DNA of 64,000 nt from Dasysyrphus tricinctus. Lineage: Eukaryota > Arthropoda > Insecta > Diptera > Syrphidae. Below, piece after piece: positions 55,953 to 64,000 of the stretch. The notes below the pieces were generated by a model that searched no databases, was not told where the DNA came from, and saw only the letters and a program-made list of their open reading frames with translations. The stretch lies in assembly GCA_963921185.1 (NCBI GenBank), contig OY992531.1, positions 83,534,981 to 83,598,980 on the forward strand, read 5' to 3'. The stretch's first letter is position 1. Every line of letters begins with the position of its first letter. A program made the translations under genes and the position numbers.

Positions 55953-57235
55953 TAAAATTACTATGAGAGTAATTTAACTTGCATCACCAGATGTTAGTTA
56001 TTAAGTATATCTATGGGATCTAAAAGAACCTTATGAGAGAAGATTTGTGGATTTCGGAAGTTTAACTCTGAAGAGTATGTTAATTGGAAAGTACGGTCTA
56101 CTATTAAATATAAAATAATTTTACGCTAGGTAACTATTAACAGACAGTTCATTATTGACTGAAACATTTAAATGAAATTATTTATAAAAACTTCCAAAAA
56201 GCTCAAATTATATTGCATATTAAAATAATAAAAAAAAATTTGAATACCCATTTTTTTCGAAAATTCGATATCTCAAAATTGGTTTGGTTTGGTGTCTGCC
56301 CCCCCCTGGACAAAATCCTGCGGGCGCCTATGTCGCTCACTCACTCACTTTTGCTAGCTGAATCGATTTTCGACGAAAAGTGACTCATATCACTCACTCC
56401 CTGCGAGTTCGAATAAGCTGAATCTCGGCACTGGTCTAACACAATTTTTTTTCATTTTCGAAAAGGTATAAGCTAACATGTTTCAAAACCCGGCTTTGTA
56501 AAAGCAAGTGTGTTGGTTTTGAAAATTATTTTAAATTTTGAAAAAATTAGATGGCAACCCTAAGAGCACGAAAAATTTGAAACTTGACTTTTATTTTTGA
56601 CTCAACTAGTCATGACTTCCTAATACACCCAGTTTGAGTGTATAATCTAACAAGTCCATCAAAATAGCCAAAAATGCCATTTATAAAGCTTTAAAAACTT
56701 TACATCAGCCTAGTTTGAACGACTATTTCTCGGTCGATTTTTATCCAAACCATTTTTTTAAAATTTATTTTAAAGAAAATTTAATTATCTTTCTTTTATA
56801 TGAAGCAATGCCTATACCTATCGCTGCTGGTAAGAAAGTTATAAGCAAATACGTAAAACAAATGCGATTTTTCACATTTGTTTGCAATGATTTTTTTTTA
56901 AATTAGCTAACTAAAATTTTTTTTAATTTTTTTTCAAAAATCCATTTTGACGGTAACTTTTATTCTCTATAAAAAAGGTTCTGAGAATTATCTCAAAATT
57001 TTGCTTCGTTTTCGAGTTATATGCAAAAAGGATGCTTTTGCACCCCCCTCTCAAAAATGCACCCTCCAATTTAATAGCACTCCACGGATTTCTCATCTTC
57101 AATGACCCCTTCGATGATTTTTACAATAAAATTCCATGAACGTCTTACTTCCTTATTGCCCTGTTTTTTAGGACATAATCAATAGCCTACAAATTCAATG
57201 ATATGAACACAACATGACCGACGCAGATGCAGAGG

Positions 57236-59000
57236 TGCTAGCACTGATCTTACTCGCCCTTGCCTTGTCTTACATACATAAAAACTGTGCTGGCACCCAG
57301 AATTTCGGCGAATGAACAGTGAGGTATGTAGCCCCCCTGCTGGGGCAAACTACCGTATTTGGGGTGGGTGCAAGGTTGGGTGCATGCAAAGTTTCTTTTG
57401 CATTTAAAGAATCTGGATTTAAAGAAACTTTGGACAGACTTTGTTTCCATTCCAAAATGGAAAATAAGCCCGTGGGTGTTTTTTTATCTTGGAATATAAG
57501 GCCCACGGGTTTTATTACCGCGGGTGTTATTGCACTGAACCTCCACACCCACCTGACTCTATAGCGGACCAACCAACACTTTGTTCCAGATCCCGAACCA
57601 CCTGCAGAACCTCCTTGGTTACCACAAAACGAATCCAATTTCATAATAGTGCTGTTGCTATATAGGCTAGTGGGAATCGGTGAGCAAACGTTCACAAGAA
57701 CACGATCGACGGGAAATCGTTTTTCTGGAAAAAAATAGACGGGAAATCGTATTTTAGTCAAACGTGATGCCGGAAAACGTTACGCGGGAAATCGTTTTTC
57801 GCGAAAACGTAGCCTTGTTGAAACGTGAGTCGTACAAACGGGGCGGTCAACGCCAAAAATACTTCCCTACGGTGAATAATCCCTTCTATTGCCACCTTAA
57901 TAGTTCTTCAGGCCTTGTTTATTTGTTATATATGCAACGTCTGGGATGTGTTAGATTTCTGTATTTCAAAGCATAAACATATATAGTGTGACTGTGTGAG
58001 AGTATGTTTGATACGCATTTCTGTATTAAATCAATCCAAAACTCTCACTAATTACCCTTTCCCTTTTTTCTGTCAAAATAGAAACAGATAAGTAGCTACT
58101 CTTTGTGCTGTACGCGACTTATCAACCGCCAATAAACTTACCAAATATATTGGTATTTTAGAATCAGAATCAGGTTATAATGCGGAGCTTAGGAACAGGA
58201 AGTAAACAAATTCTGATTGTTCAAGCTTAAAATTGAGTTTAAGCATCCGCTATAAAAATTCCCCAAGAAACGTATACAAAATCAAAAAAAAAAAAAATAA
58301 AAGACACCACCAAAAGAGACAGGAATTCAGCCAAAGATATCATTCGGATGAGAATATTCCTAACCACAGTTTTCAAAGACTTTTGACCCAGTTATATATT
58401 CAAATTACATAGAAACAAAATTATTTCACCCCATCTATGTAGGATTTGCGTAAATTTGGTTTTGGTTGAGTGCACTCTTCTGATTGCTGGAAAATTTTCC
58501 CGCGCAATTTTAGAAATTCATTTTTGTTTTCTTTTCATTACAGAAGCTCTATACTCTAAACTCTATCTAAAGGAACCAAAGATTTGTGTTTATTTTGTCT
58601 TTAAAGTCAACAAGAAAAGTTGAATATTACCACTTGGAGTTTAAGTCTTCTTACTTTCCAACAATAATATAATAATATGAATTTCCCTATCTCAAAAGAG
58701 AAAGAAACTTGAAAGTACAAAACAAAAGAAAACCTTATCAAGTACTGCTTGCTAAATAGGAAAAGTTTTTCAAAAAATTAAATATTATTTCAAAAGAAAC
58801 AATTAAAATTAAAATACAAAAGTAGAACTTCTTTATTTCTCCATTCACTCAATAAAGTTAGTTTATTCGATATCTATCTACTTTTCAATTCTGTAGAAAT
58901 ATATATGGTGGTGGTCGTTATAACGGGTTTGTTTGAGTTTTAATATTTGGATGGGCCTAAATCAGCTCTAAATGAAGAAAACAAAAATAGCTAATTTTGT
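57236..59000. other. No gene supported; repeat fragment and GGGAAATCGT motifs
   Basis: 57270-57425 is the reverse copy of 230-390. A hairpin CCCGTGGG...CCCACGGG lies at 57470-57512. Between 57700 and 57830 the motif GGGAAATCGTTTTTC or AAACGT recurs five or six times. The 163-codon minus frame at 57270-57761 overlaps these repeats and shows no recognised domain. The remainder is AT-rich without features. Confidence 0.4.
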
Positions 59001-59616
59001 CAGATTGTTATTTTTATCCCCTATAGTCGGTGTAGGGGTAAATTAAATTTCCGCTTTTTTTTTGAAATTTGCGTAAAATCTGCCAAAAAAAAGAAAAAAA
59101 TCTTACCGGAGGGGAGTTATATCTCTCATCGCTTGTGTAAAACCAACGGCAACAATTGCAGTAATGTTTTGAAGCTTTTTTGAAATCCAGAAGTCCATTT
59201 TAATAGTTGATTATTAAATACCTACAATTAGAAAACAAAATAATAATTTTTCTTCAAAATGTTGAGTTTAAAACAATTTTTTGCCAAAACTGTCCATCAA
59301 AAAAACTTAATTTAAAAACAAGCCATAAGAATGAACTTCTGGCTTTCCAAAAAGCTGCAAAACATTACTGTAAGTATTTCCGTTGTTTTTTAATTAATTT
59401 TTTTTCTATTTTATGCAAATAATTTATTAAATTGCCCCTCCCGCCCAAGCGGGGGGAGATATTACCCCCCTCTTATTGGATTTTTTTCTTGTCTAGTTCC
59501 CACCTACATGCTCTGAATTTTTTTGGCAGATCTTAAACGAATTTTCTATGTATGTAAAAACAGGGGAAATTTAGTTAACCCCTACAGCGACTTTAGGGGA
59601 CGAAAATAAAAATCTG
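59001..59616. mobile_element. TIR element CAGATTnTTATTTT, 616 bp
   Basis: The left CAGATTGTTATTTTTATCCC, CTATAGTCGGTGTAGGGGTA and the reverse complement of the right end (CAGATTTTTATTTTCGTCCC, CTAAAGTCGCTGTAGGGGTT) form ~50 bp imperfect TIRs. C/G-rich runs (GCCCCTCCCGCCC, TTACCCCCCTC) lie inside the right half. No TSD resolved. Non-coding. Confidence 0.7.
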
Positions 59617-59639
59617 ATTAATTGGGGATTTTTTTTGTC

Positions 59640-60346
59640 TTCATTTGAAAGTCTTCAGCAACAAGTTAAGAGACTCGAAGAAAGAGTCAGCTTTCTTGAC
59701 AAAAAGTAGGTACGTGTGAAAGACAACAAATCAAGTCCGAAGTCACCATTGGTGAAAAGCCCACTGCAAATGAGTTTCATACTGATGAGGAAGAGCTCCT
59801 CCTTGAACAGATGGAATCCGAAATAAACGTAAGTCCAAGAAACGAAAATCAGAATGTAGCCCAGAGACTCAAAAGTTCAAAAAGAGTTCAAATAAGTCAG
59901 CAAACAGTTCCAAAAGCAGATACTGCTACAATAATGCGAACATCAAATAAAGAAATAGGTAGGAGATGTACCCCTAAAGAACTTTTACATTAAAGGTACC
60001 AGGTACCAAAATTTATGTGAGGAAATCGTGAAAACTACAAATGAGAGAATATAAAGAACAAGGTGCTATGGGAAGAACAGCAGATAATACAAAAGATATC
60101 AAAACCCCAAAGTCTTCGAATTTTACGGAGATATTTTTCCAAGTTCCCCCTCTAACAGTACCAAGTATTGCAGGTACGAGCCAAAATATTCCTAAACTAG
60201 CGGAGTTGCACCCTGAATCTACATCTAAGGGGGAGGAGAGATCCCTATGGTTAATAGTGTACAGGAACAGGACCGGAATAATCTTTGCATGTTAGGAGGA
60301 AAACCATCATCATGGCAACAAGAAGAACTCCTAACGAATTTACTAA
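59640..60346 (+). pseudogene. Possible gag/5' pol remnant of a Ty3/gypsy-like element
   Basis: A coiled-coil-like frame near 59650 (LQQQVKRLEERVSFLDK), a 60-codon frame at 59811-59993 and an 84-codon frame at 60041-60295 precede the RT in the same orientation. None has a recognisable protease or zinc knuckle. I place them in the element by position only. Confidence 0.4.
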
Positions 60347-60840
60347 ATGCTGTACTCCCTTACCACGAACCACGAATGTGTTCACCACATAACATTGAAG
60401 ACCGATCAACCTTTTAAACAGAGACACTCCACTCCCACAATTCAAAAGGTAATCGAAGACGAAGTCAATTATGGTTTACTTCGAGACGACAAAATAGAAC
60501 TATCAAACAGTCCGTATCCTTCGCCTTTTATCCTGGTAAGGAAAAGGATAGGCTCGTGGAGAGTATGTGTTGATTATCGTCAACTGAACGAGATTTTAGT
60601 GATGGACGCGTATCCACTTTCACACTTTTTTGCCATCCTGGACAAACTCAAGCGAGCGAACTTCATATCAACAATTGATCTTAAGCAAGGTTATTGGCAG
60701 ATTCCGCTGCATCCTTCGTCAAGGCCCGCCACCGCTTTCACGGTACCCGGAAGCGGACTTTTCCAGTGGAAATTTATGCCATGTGGGCTTAATTCCACTG
60801 ACGCTACATTTCAACGTATGTTAGACATTAGCCGCGTTTT
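60347..60840 (+). pseudogene. Ty3/gypsy-like reverse transcriptase, N-terminal half
   Basis: An open frame carries the ordered motifs of a Ty3/gypsy RT: HITLKTDQPFKQRH, VIEDEVNYGLLRDD, SPYPSPFILVRK, GSWRVCVDYRQLN, STIDLKQGYWQIPLHPSS (motif A aspartate), KTAFTVPG-like TAFTVPG, FQWKFMPCGLNS and ATFQRMLD. The catalytic YLDD that should follow is absent: homology stops near 60840 and an unrelated ~350 bp follows. The next pieces lie at 61190-61249 and 63547-63690. No LTR was recognised. Confidence 0.85.
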
Positions 60841-61189
60841 ATTATCGCTCATAACCCATATTGTTCACCTCGTGAAAATAAAACGATGTGGATTAGTGCA
60901 AAAGCAGTGCTGTATATCAGTCTCTTTTTTTCTTGTATATATTTATTTTTCATGTAAGCACTTGTCTCTTTTCCTCTCTATTCCTAATACTGCTGACAAA
61001 TCGCTGACATCCATTCACAATGGTAAATAGCCCTCTGCCGATCAGAGTGAAAACCTCTATCTGGGTTATTGAAATTAACCTCGATAGAAACCTAGATCCC
61101 ATGTTGTTTTTGTAATGCATGTTAAAAGATTACCTCGACCCAGACCCAGAGATAATAAAACGCAGCTATTATCATAGGTCCCAATAACC
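60841..61189. other. Unrelated or degraded interval inside the gypsy remnant
   Basis: This replaces the part of RT that should hold YLDD. No recognisable gene or TIR. It could be an insertion or strongly decayed pol. Confidence 0.35.
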
Positions 61190-61249
61190 GTAGTAATCGA
61201 AACTTTTTTAAAGCACCTCAAGCATTTGAAACAAGTGTTCAAAAGACTA
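61190..61249 (+). pseudogene. Ty3/gypsy-like RT fragment before insertion
   Basis: Reads LKHLKQVFKR (61205-61243), the segment that lies between YLDD and the YLGH motif in gypsy RT. It is cut at 61249 by the TIR element and continues at 63547. Confidence 0.65.
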
Positions 61250-62048
61250 TACTTCATCCAACAAAAATAGGCAGTGTAGGCAAGATAGGGCGTTTGCCTC
61301 GCATTCTGCCTTCTGTAGATTGCATAAATCTGTCCTTCATTAAAGCTCTCACAGGGCTGTCGTAGTGTTTATTTCACATGAACCCAAATATGAGAGAATA
61401 GTATGTAGGGTTACCATCCTTTTTTTAGATAGAAATTTTCATTCAATTGTTTTATTTCATTTCATTTTTGCCATTTCAAACTACATATGTACTTACATAA
61501 AGCACAAAATACACGACTTAAAAATACAAATTGCACAAAACTCTGAAAAAAACATACCTCTTCACAAATACACGAGTTAGAAATACAAATTGTACAACAC
61601 TTATGCCCGTCATAAAAACACAAATTGCACAAAACTTACAAAATTTACATAAAAATACTTTACTTCACCTCGCGATACGAAAATCTATGTTAATAATGTT
61701 CTTCTTCAAAGAAAACAGCTTCAAATTTTGTAACTGCATTTTAACGTATTTTCCACACATTAAAGGAAATGCAAAAGATGAAAAGCACTCCACGATAACA
61801 CTCATCATTAAAAACTTTTTTTTTAAAGCTCTAAAATCAAAAGCACCTCAACAGAAACCCAAGAAAAAAAAAAACACTGAACGAGTTACTAAATAGTCAC
61901 GGGTAACTCTGCATACACCAGGGATGAAAAATCGTGTTTCAGCAATGTATCAAAAGATAAAAATAAAGTGCATCGAATTGAACTTTTTGATTTGCTTCAT
62001 CAAAATAGTATTTCGTCCACATTTGCTGTTGTATGAACGTATGTTATG

Positions 62049-62826
62049 CAGTGTTACCAGATTGGTGGTTTTTCCAACCAAAATGGTTGGAAAAAATGCC
62101 TTTAGTGGGAAAAATGGTGGGAAAATATTCATAGTGGGAAAATATTTCAATGGTCTCTTTTTTGGTGGGAAAAACCACAATTCACTATAACTGCCTATCT
62201 TCGAATTTCATGACGTATAATGATTTTGGCACAATAAAACAGAAACTTTAAAAAATATTTTTTTTTGTGAATACCACACAAATGAGGTACCAAAAATCAC
62301 TGACCTTGAAAAAATAAAAAAATATCTCAAAATTCATAAAAATCAATGGCTGACCAATTACTGAGACATACCAACATTTTTTTTGTAATCTTGAAACGAA
62401 CTTTAAAAATTCATAAGAAAAACTTTGGCTGACCAATTTTTGAAAATAGTTGATCCATGATCTAGTGATCTTTAGGATCGGTATACATTTCGTGAATATT
62501 CCACAAATGAGGTAGCAAAAATTATACGTGACTTTAAGAAAATTTAAGTCTTGATTACAAGTTTTCTAGGGCTGACTAATTTCTAGGACAAGTTAAATTT
62601 CTTCACCAATTACTGACGAATTAGATGACATACTTTTTTTGCAAATATGAAGTACCAAGATTGCAAAGCCAACATTCTTCTTTTTGTATATCTAGGAAAT
62701 ATTTGTAGCAGAAAAGGTTATGGTGTTTTTTTTTATTCCAGTACAAAAATGGTGGGATTTTTTTGGAATTTGGTGGGATTTTTTTGGAATTTGGTGGGAT
62801 TCTAGAAATCTCATCTGGCATCACTG
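62049..62826. mobile_element. hAT-like non-autonomous element, 778 bp, 8 bp TSD
   Basis: The left CAGTGTTACCAGAT and the reverse complement of the right end (CAGTGATGCCAGAT) are TIRs fitting the hAT consensus. Exact 8 bp duplications ATGTTATG lie at 62041-62048 and 62827-62834. Subterminal GGTGGGAAAA and GGTGGGATTT motifs are repeated three to five times at each end. No transposase. Confidence 0.9.
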
Positions 62827-63301
62827 ATGTTATGTTTCTATGTCCAATTAATTAAACAACTTGTTAACTGTTTATGTAACTTACATATAAGGTACATACT
62901 TACATATGCGAAACCTTTATTACAAAACTGTAGGAAATTGTTGCAATACCCTTAAATTTTGCGAGATTTAAATTTGATAAATTTAGTATTTTCGATTTTT
63001 AATTTCGAGATTGTTGAAACCAGGATTTTGTAGGTGCTTAAATGTTCTCGAACAAAACTGTCTTAGTAATTTTTATTTCTTCTGTTATATCGTTGTCAGC
63101 CTCGGTTCACAGTTTACATTTTGTGAGGTCAGATGATTTTCTTTTTAATTTACTTTATCTTTTTCGTTGAGTGCAAAAGTGTATCGAATTTTTTAGAAGT
63201 GTATTTGTGTACTTTAACACAGTCGAGTGTATCGAAAAAAGTACAATTGTATCGACTTTTGCAACCCTGGCATACACATCAATATTTTAATGGGGGTTGA
63301 A

Positions 63302-63321
63302 TAGCAGCAGCAGCAGCAGCC
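63302..63321 (+). repeat. (CAG)n microsatellite, ~6 units
   Basis: Short pure AGC/CAG run inside the 2.3 kb TIR element. Not in a convincing frame. Confidence 0.85.
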
Positions 63322-63546
63322 GTAGCGTAGGCCACAGCAATTCAGTGCGCACAGCGCACTCAGATGTGCGCTCAATAGGACGTTGGTTCTGCGTCAGCTG
63401 CAATCAGAAATTTACGGTCGGGCAAACACTTTTTTATGGAGGAGTTCTTTCAGTTTAGTATGGTGCAAATATATGGCAAGCTACTGATTTTGAAAAAGCT
63501 TTCCCATAAGACGTGTACTGCTTTTTTTTGTTGGATGAAGTATACA

Positions 63547-63696
63547 AGCCGTGAACCTGAGAAAAGGGAACTTAAATATCTTGGACACGTGGCTAGTGAC
63601 CGTGAAATAAGCACTGATCCAGACAAGGTAGCAGCAGTCCAAGATTTGAAGGCTCCCCGTAACGTAATTTGGTGGCCAAAAATCTATAACTTTTAA
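63547..63696 (+). pseudogene. Ty3/gypsy-like RT fragment after insertion
   Basis: Reads RELKYLGHVASDREISTDPD, KVAAVQDLKAPRN, the YLGH block and following connection of Ty3/gypsy RT. It stops at IWWPKIYNF near 63696. RNase H and integrase are not seen downstream. Confidence 0.8.
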
Positions 63697-63736
63697 GCCA
63701 GTTGATATTTTTTTCATAATTTTTATGTATTTTGAC

Positions 63737-63928
63737 TAGTGCTACCAAGGGTGTTGTACTTGCTGATTAGTGCCACGAAGGGCGTTGTACCTGCTAAATA
63801 GTGCGACTAAGGGCATTGCACTTGGTAAATAGAGCCACCAAGGTCGTTGTACTTGCTGAAAAAGTGCCACCAGGGGCGTAGCTCCTGCTGATTAGTGCCA
63901 CCAGGGGCGTTGTACTTGTTAATTAGTG
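63737..63928 (+). repeat. 31 bp tandem repeat, ~6 units
   Basis: Units of TAGTGCCACCAAGGGCGTTG TACTTGCTGAT type follow each other at 31 bp with 1-6 changes per unit. One unit is slightly longer because of an A-run. It lies just beyond the gypsy remnant. Direct adjacency without spacers rules out a CRISPR array. Confidence 0.85.
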
Positions 63929-64000
63929 TATATCACCTACATCCGTTCCAGACGCAGTCTCAAGTACCAGAAGGCAGTTTTCCCGATACAAAAACACCCC

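Larger units (their letters stand above)
52249..56332. mobile_element. 4.1 kb element with CATAGGCGCCCG TIR and 8 bp TSD
   Basis: The perfect 12 bp terminal repeat CATAGGCGCCCG is followed by GAGGGGGGGG on the left and, as reverse complement, CAGGATTTTGTCCAGGGGGG on the right. Exact 8 bp target duplications TCGCTCAC lie at 52241-52248 and 56333-56340. 8 bp TSDs suggest hAT, though the third base departs from its terminal consensus. Three G/C-rich blocks (TTGCCCCCCCCTGGCT near 52274-52290, 52378-52395 and 52490-52505) repeat at ~110 bp. A 104-codon frame at 53775-54089 has no hAT domain. It contains the mariner-like copy at 55019-55952. Confidence 0.8.
51679..56430. mobile_element. TGCCGAGATTCAGCT-ended element, interrupted
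   Basis: The left TGCCGAGATTCAGCTATTTC and the reverse complement of the right end (TGCCGAGATTCAGCTTATTC) are inverted. CTG flanks both (51676-51678, 56431-56433), a possible 3 bp duplication. The body is full of GACTCGCC/CTCACTCAC motifs near both ends. It contains the 8-bp-TSD element at 52249-56332, so its own length is about 670 bp. Part of it (51864-51905) recurs at 41424-41465. Confidence 0.6.
47781..57189. mobile_element. Foldback element TAGGCTATTGATTATGTC, carrying later insertions
   Basis: The left end TACCCTATTGATTATGTC and the reverse complement of the right end (TAGGCTATTGATTATGTC) start a long inverted repeat. It continues with AATAAGGAAGTAAGACGTTC, then (left arm after the RTE insertion, 51252-51655) GGAATTTTATTGTAAAAATC, GGGGTCATTGAAGATGAGAA, opposite the complement at 56705-57150. 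The flanking CAA (47778-47780, 57190-57192), or ACAA, is a 3-4 bp duplication confirmed by the empty site in sister MITEs. Without insertions it is roughly 1.2 kb. Non-coding. Confidence 0.8.
47702..57235 (+). mobile_element. CTGCAACTGG-type MITE, copy 3, split by nested insertions
   Basis: The left part (47702-47780: ACTGGCTGAACAGAATAG to TTGAATACACACAA) and right part (57189-57235: ACAAATTCAATGATATGAAC onward) join to reproduce AATACACACAAATTCAATGA, present intact in the copies at 5849 and 40204. All sequence between is inserted later. Confidence 0.8.
61250..63542. mobile_element. ATCCAACAAAAAT-ended TIR element, copy B, 2.3 kb
   Basis: The left CTTCATCCAACAAAAATAGG and the reverse complement of the right end (CTTCATCCAACAAAAAAAAG) are inverted. 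TATA flanks both (61246-61249, 63543-63546); because TATA is self-complementary the duplication may be TA or TATA. Subterminal sequences match copy A at 16890-17672. Joining the flanks restores the order of gypsy RT motifs, so the insertion is supported. It contains a hAT-like element at 62049-62826 and no recognised transposase. Confidence 0.75.

Noticed and set aside
57270..57761. 163-codon minus-strand frame
   Set aside because: Overlaps a dispersed repeat and GGGAAATCGT motifs; no recognisable domain.
63737..63928. Possible CRISPR-like array
   Set aside because: Units are directly adjacent without spacers, and all context is eukaryotic.

Overview
This window looks like eukaryotic, very AT-rich, repeat-dominated nuclear DNA from an insect. 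Diptera is my best guess, from the retroelement families (RTE-like, Jockey-like, R1-like, Ty3/gypsy-like), the mariner-like transposase and the GTCT-bearing dispersed repeats. I found no confident host gene, no rRNA, no intact tRNA, no CRISPR and no bacterial-type operon. Every coding signal I recognise belongs to a transposable element and is broken by frameshift, stop, deletion or insertion.

Layout. 0-9.2 kb: short non-autonomous elements (a TA-flanked pogo-like MITE, a CTGCAACTGG MITE with a second MITE inside, an 8-bp-TSD hAT-like element) and a ~1 kb dispersed repeat with a (TCTG)n tract. 9.7-11.8 kb: two head-to-tail degenerate copies of one non-LTR retrotransposon. 11.8-16.4 kb: a dispersed repeat split by a Harbinger-like MITE and ended by a 1.45 kb foldback, then a GGGAGACTTGA-motif element. 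16.8-18.6 kb: a TA-flanked composite holding an element made of palindromic ACCCGGGT octamers. 19.7-24.6 kb: two nested TIR elements, a long near-perfect hairpin, a ~147 bp tandem array split by a 5'-truncated Jockey-like insertion with a 14 bp TSD, and a foldback with a central perfect hairpin. 24.7-30.75 kb: two RTE-like copies on the minus strand. The second has its domains in permuted order and carries a MITE with a tRNA-like box B. 30.75-32.4 kb: ACACGTGT-rich ends flanking four ~238 bp tandem repeats. 34.3-38.7 kb: a three-layer nest of CA/TG-rich, AGTCCAGG-ended and GGGAGACTTGA elements. 39-44.7 kb: foldback, MITE, an inverted copy of the dispersed repeat, an (AAAAG)n tract, a Jockey remnant and a hAT-like MITE. 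46.9-47.7 kb: an R1-clade remnant. 47.7-57.2 kb: a five-level nest. A MITE is split by a foldback element, which holds a 3.4 kb RTE-like element and a TGCCGAG-ended element; that one holds a 4.1 kb element with an 8 bp TSD, which holds an internally deleted mariner-like copy. 59-63.7 kb: a Ty3/gypsy-like pol remnant cut by a 2.3 kb TIR element that itself contains a hAT-like element. 63.7-63.9 kb: a 31 bp tandem array.

The genes do not form a pathway. What the window records is the order of transposition events, often provable because target-site duplications and empty sites can be read from homologous arms inside the window. The most notable points are the permuted RTE copy, the two elements with palindromic-octamer arms, the five-level nest and the 240 bp-arm hairpin at 21.7-22.2 kb.
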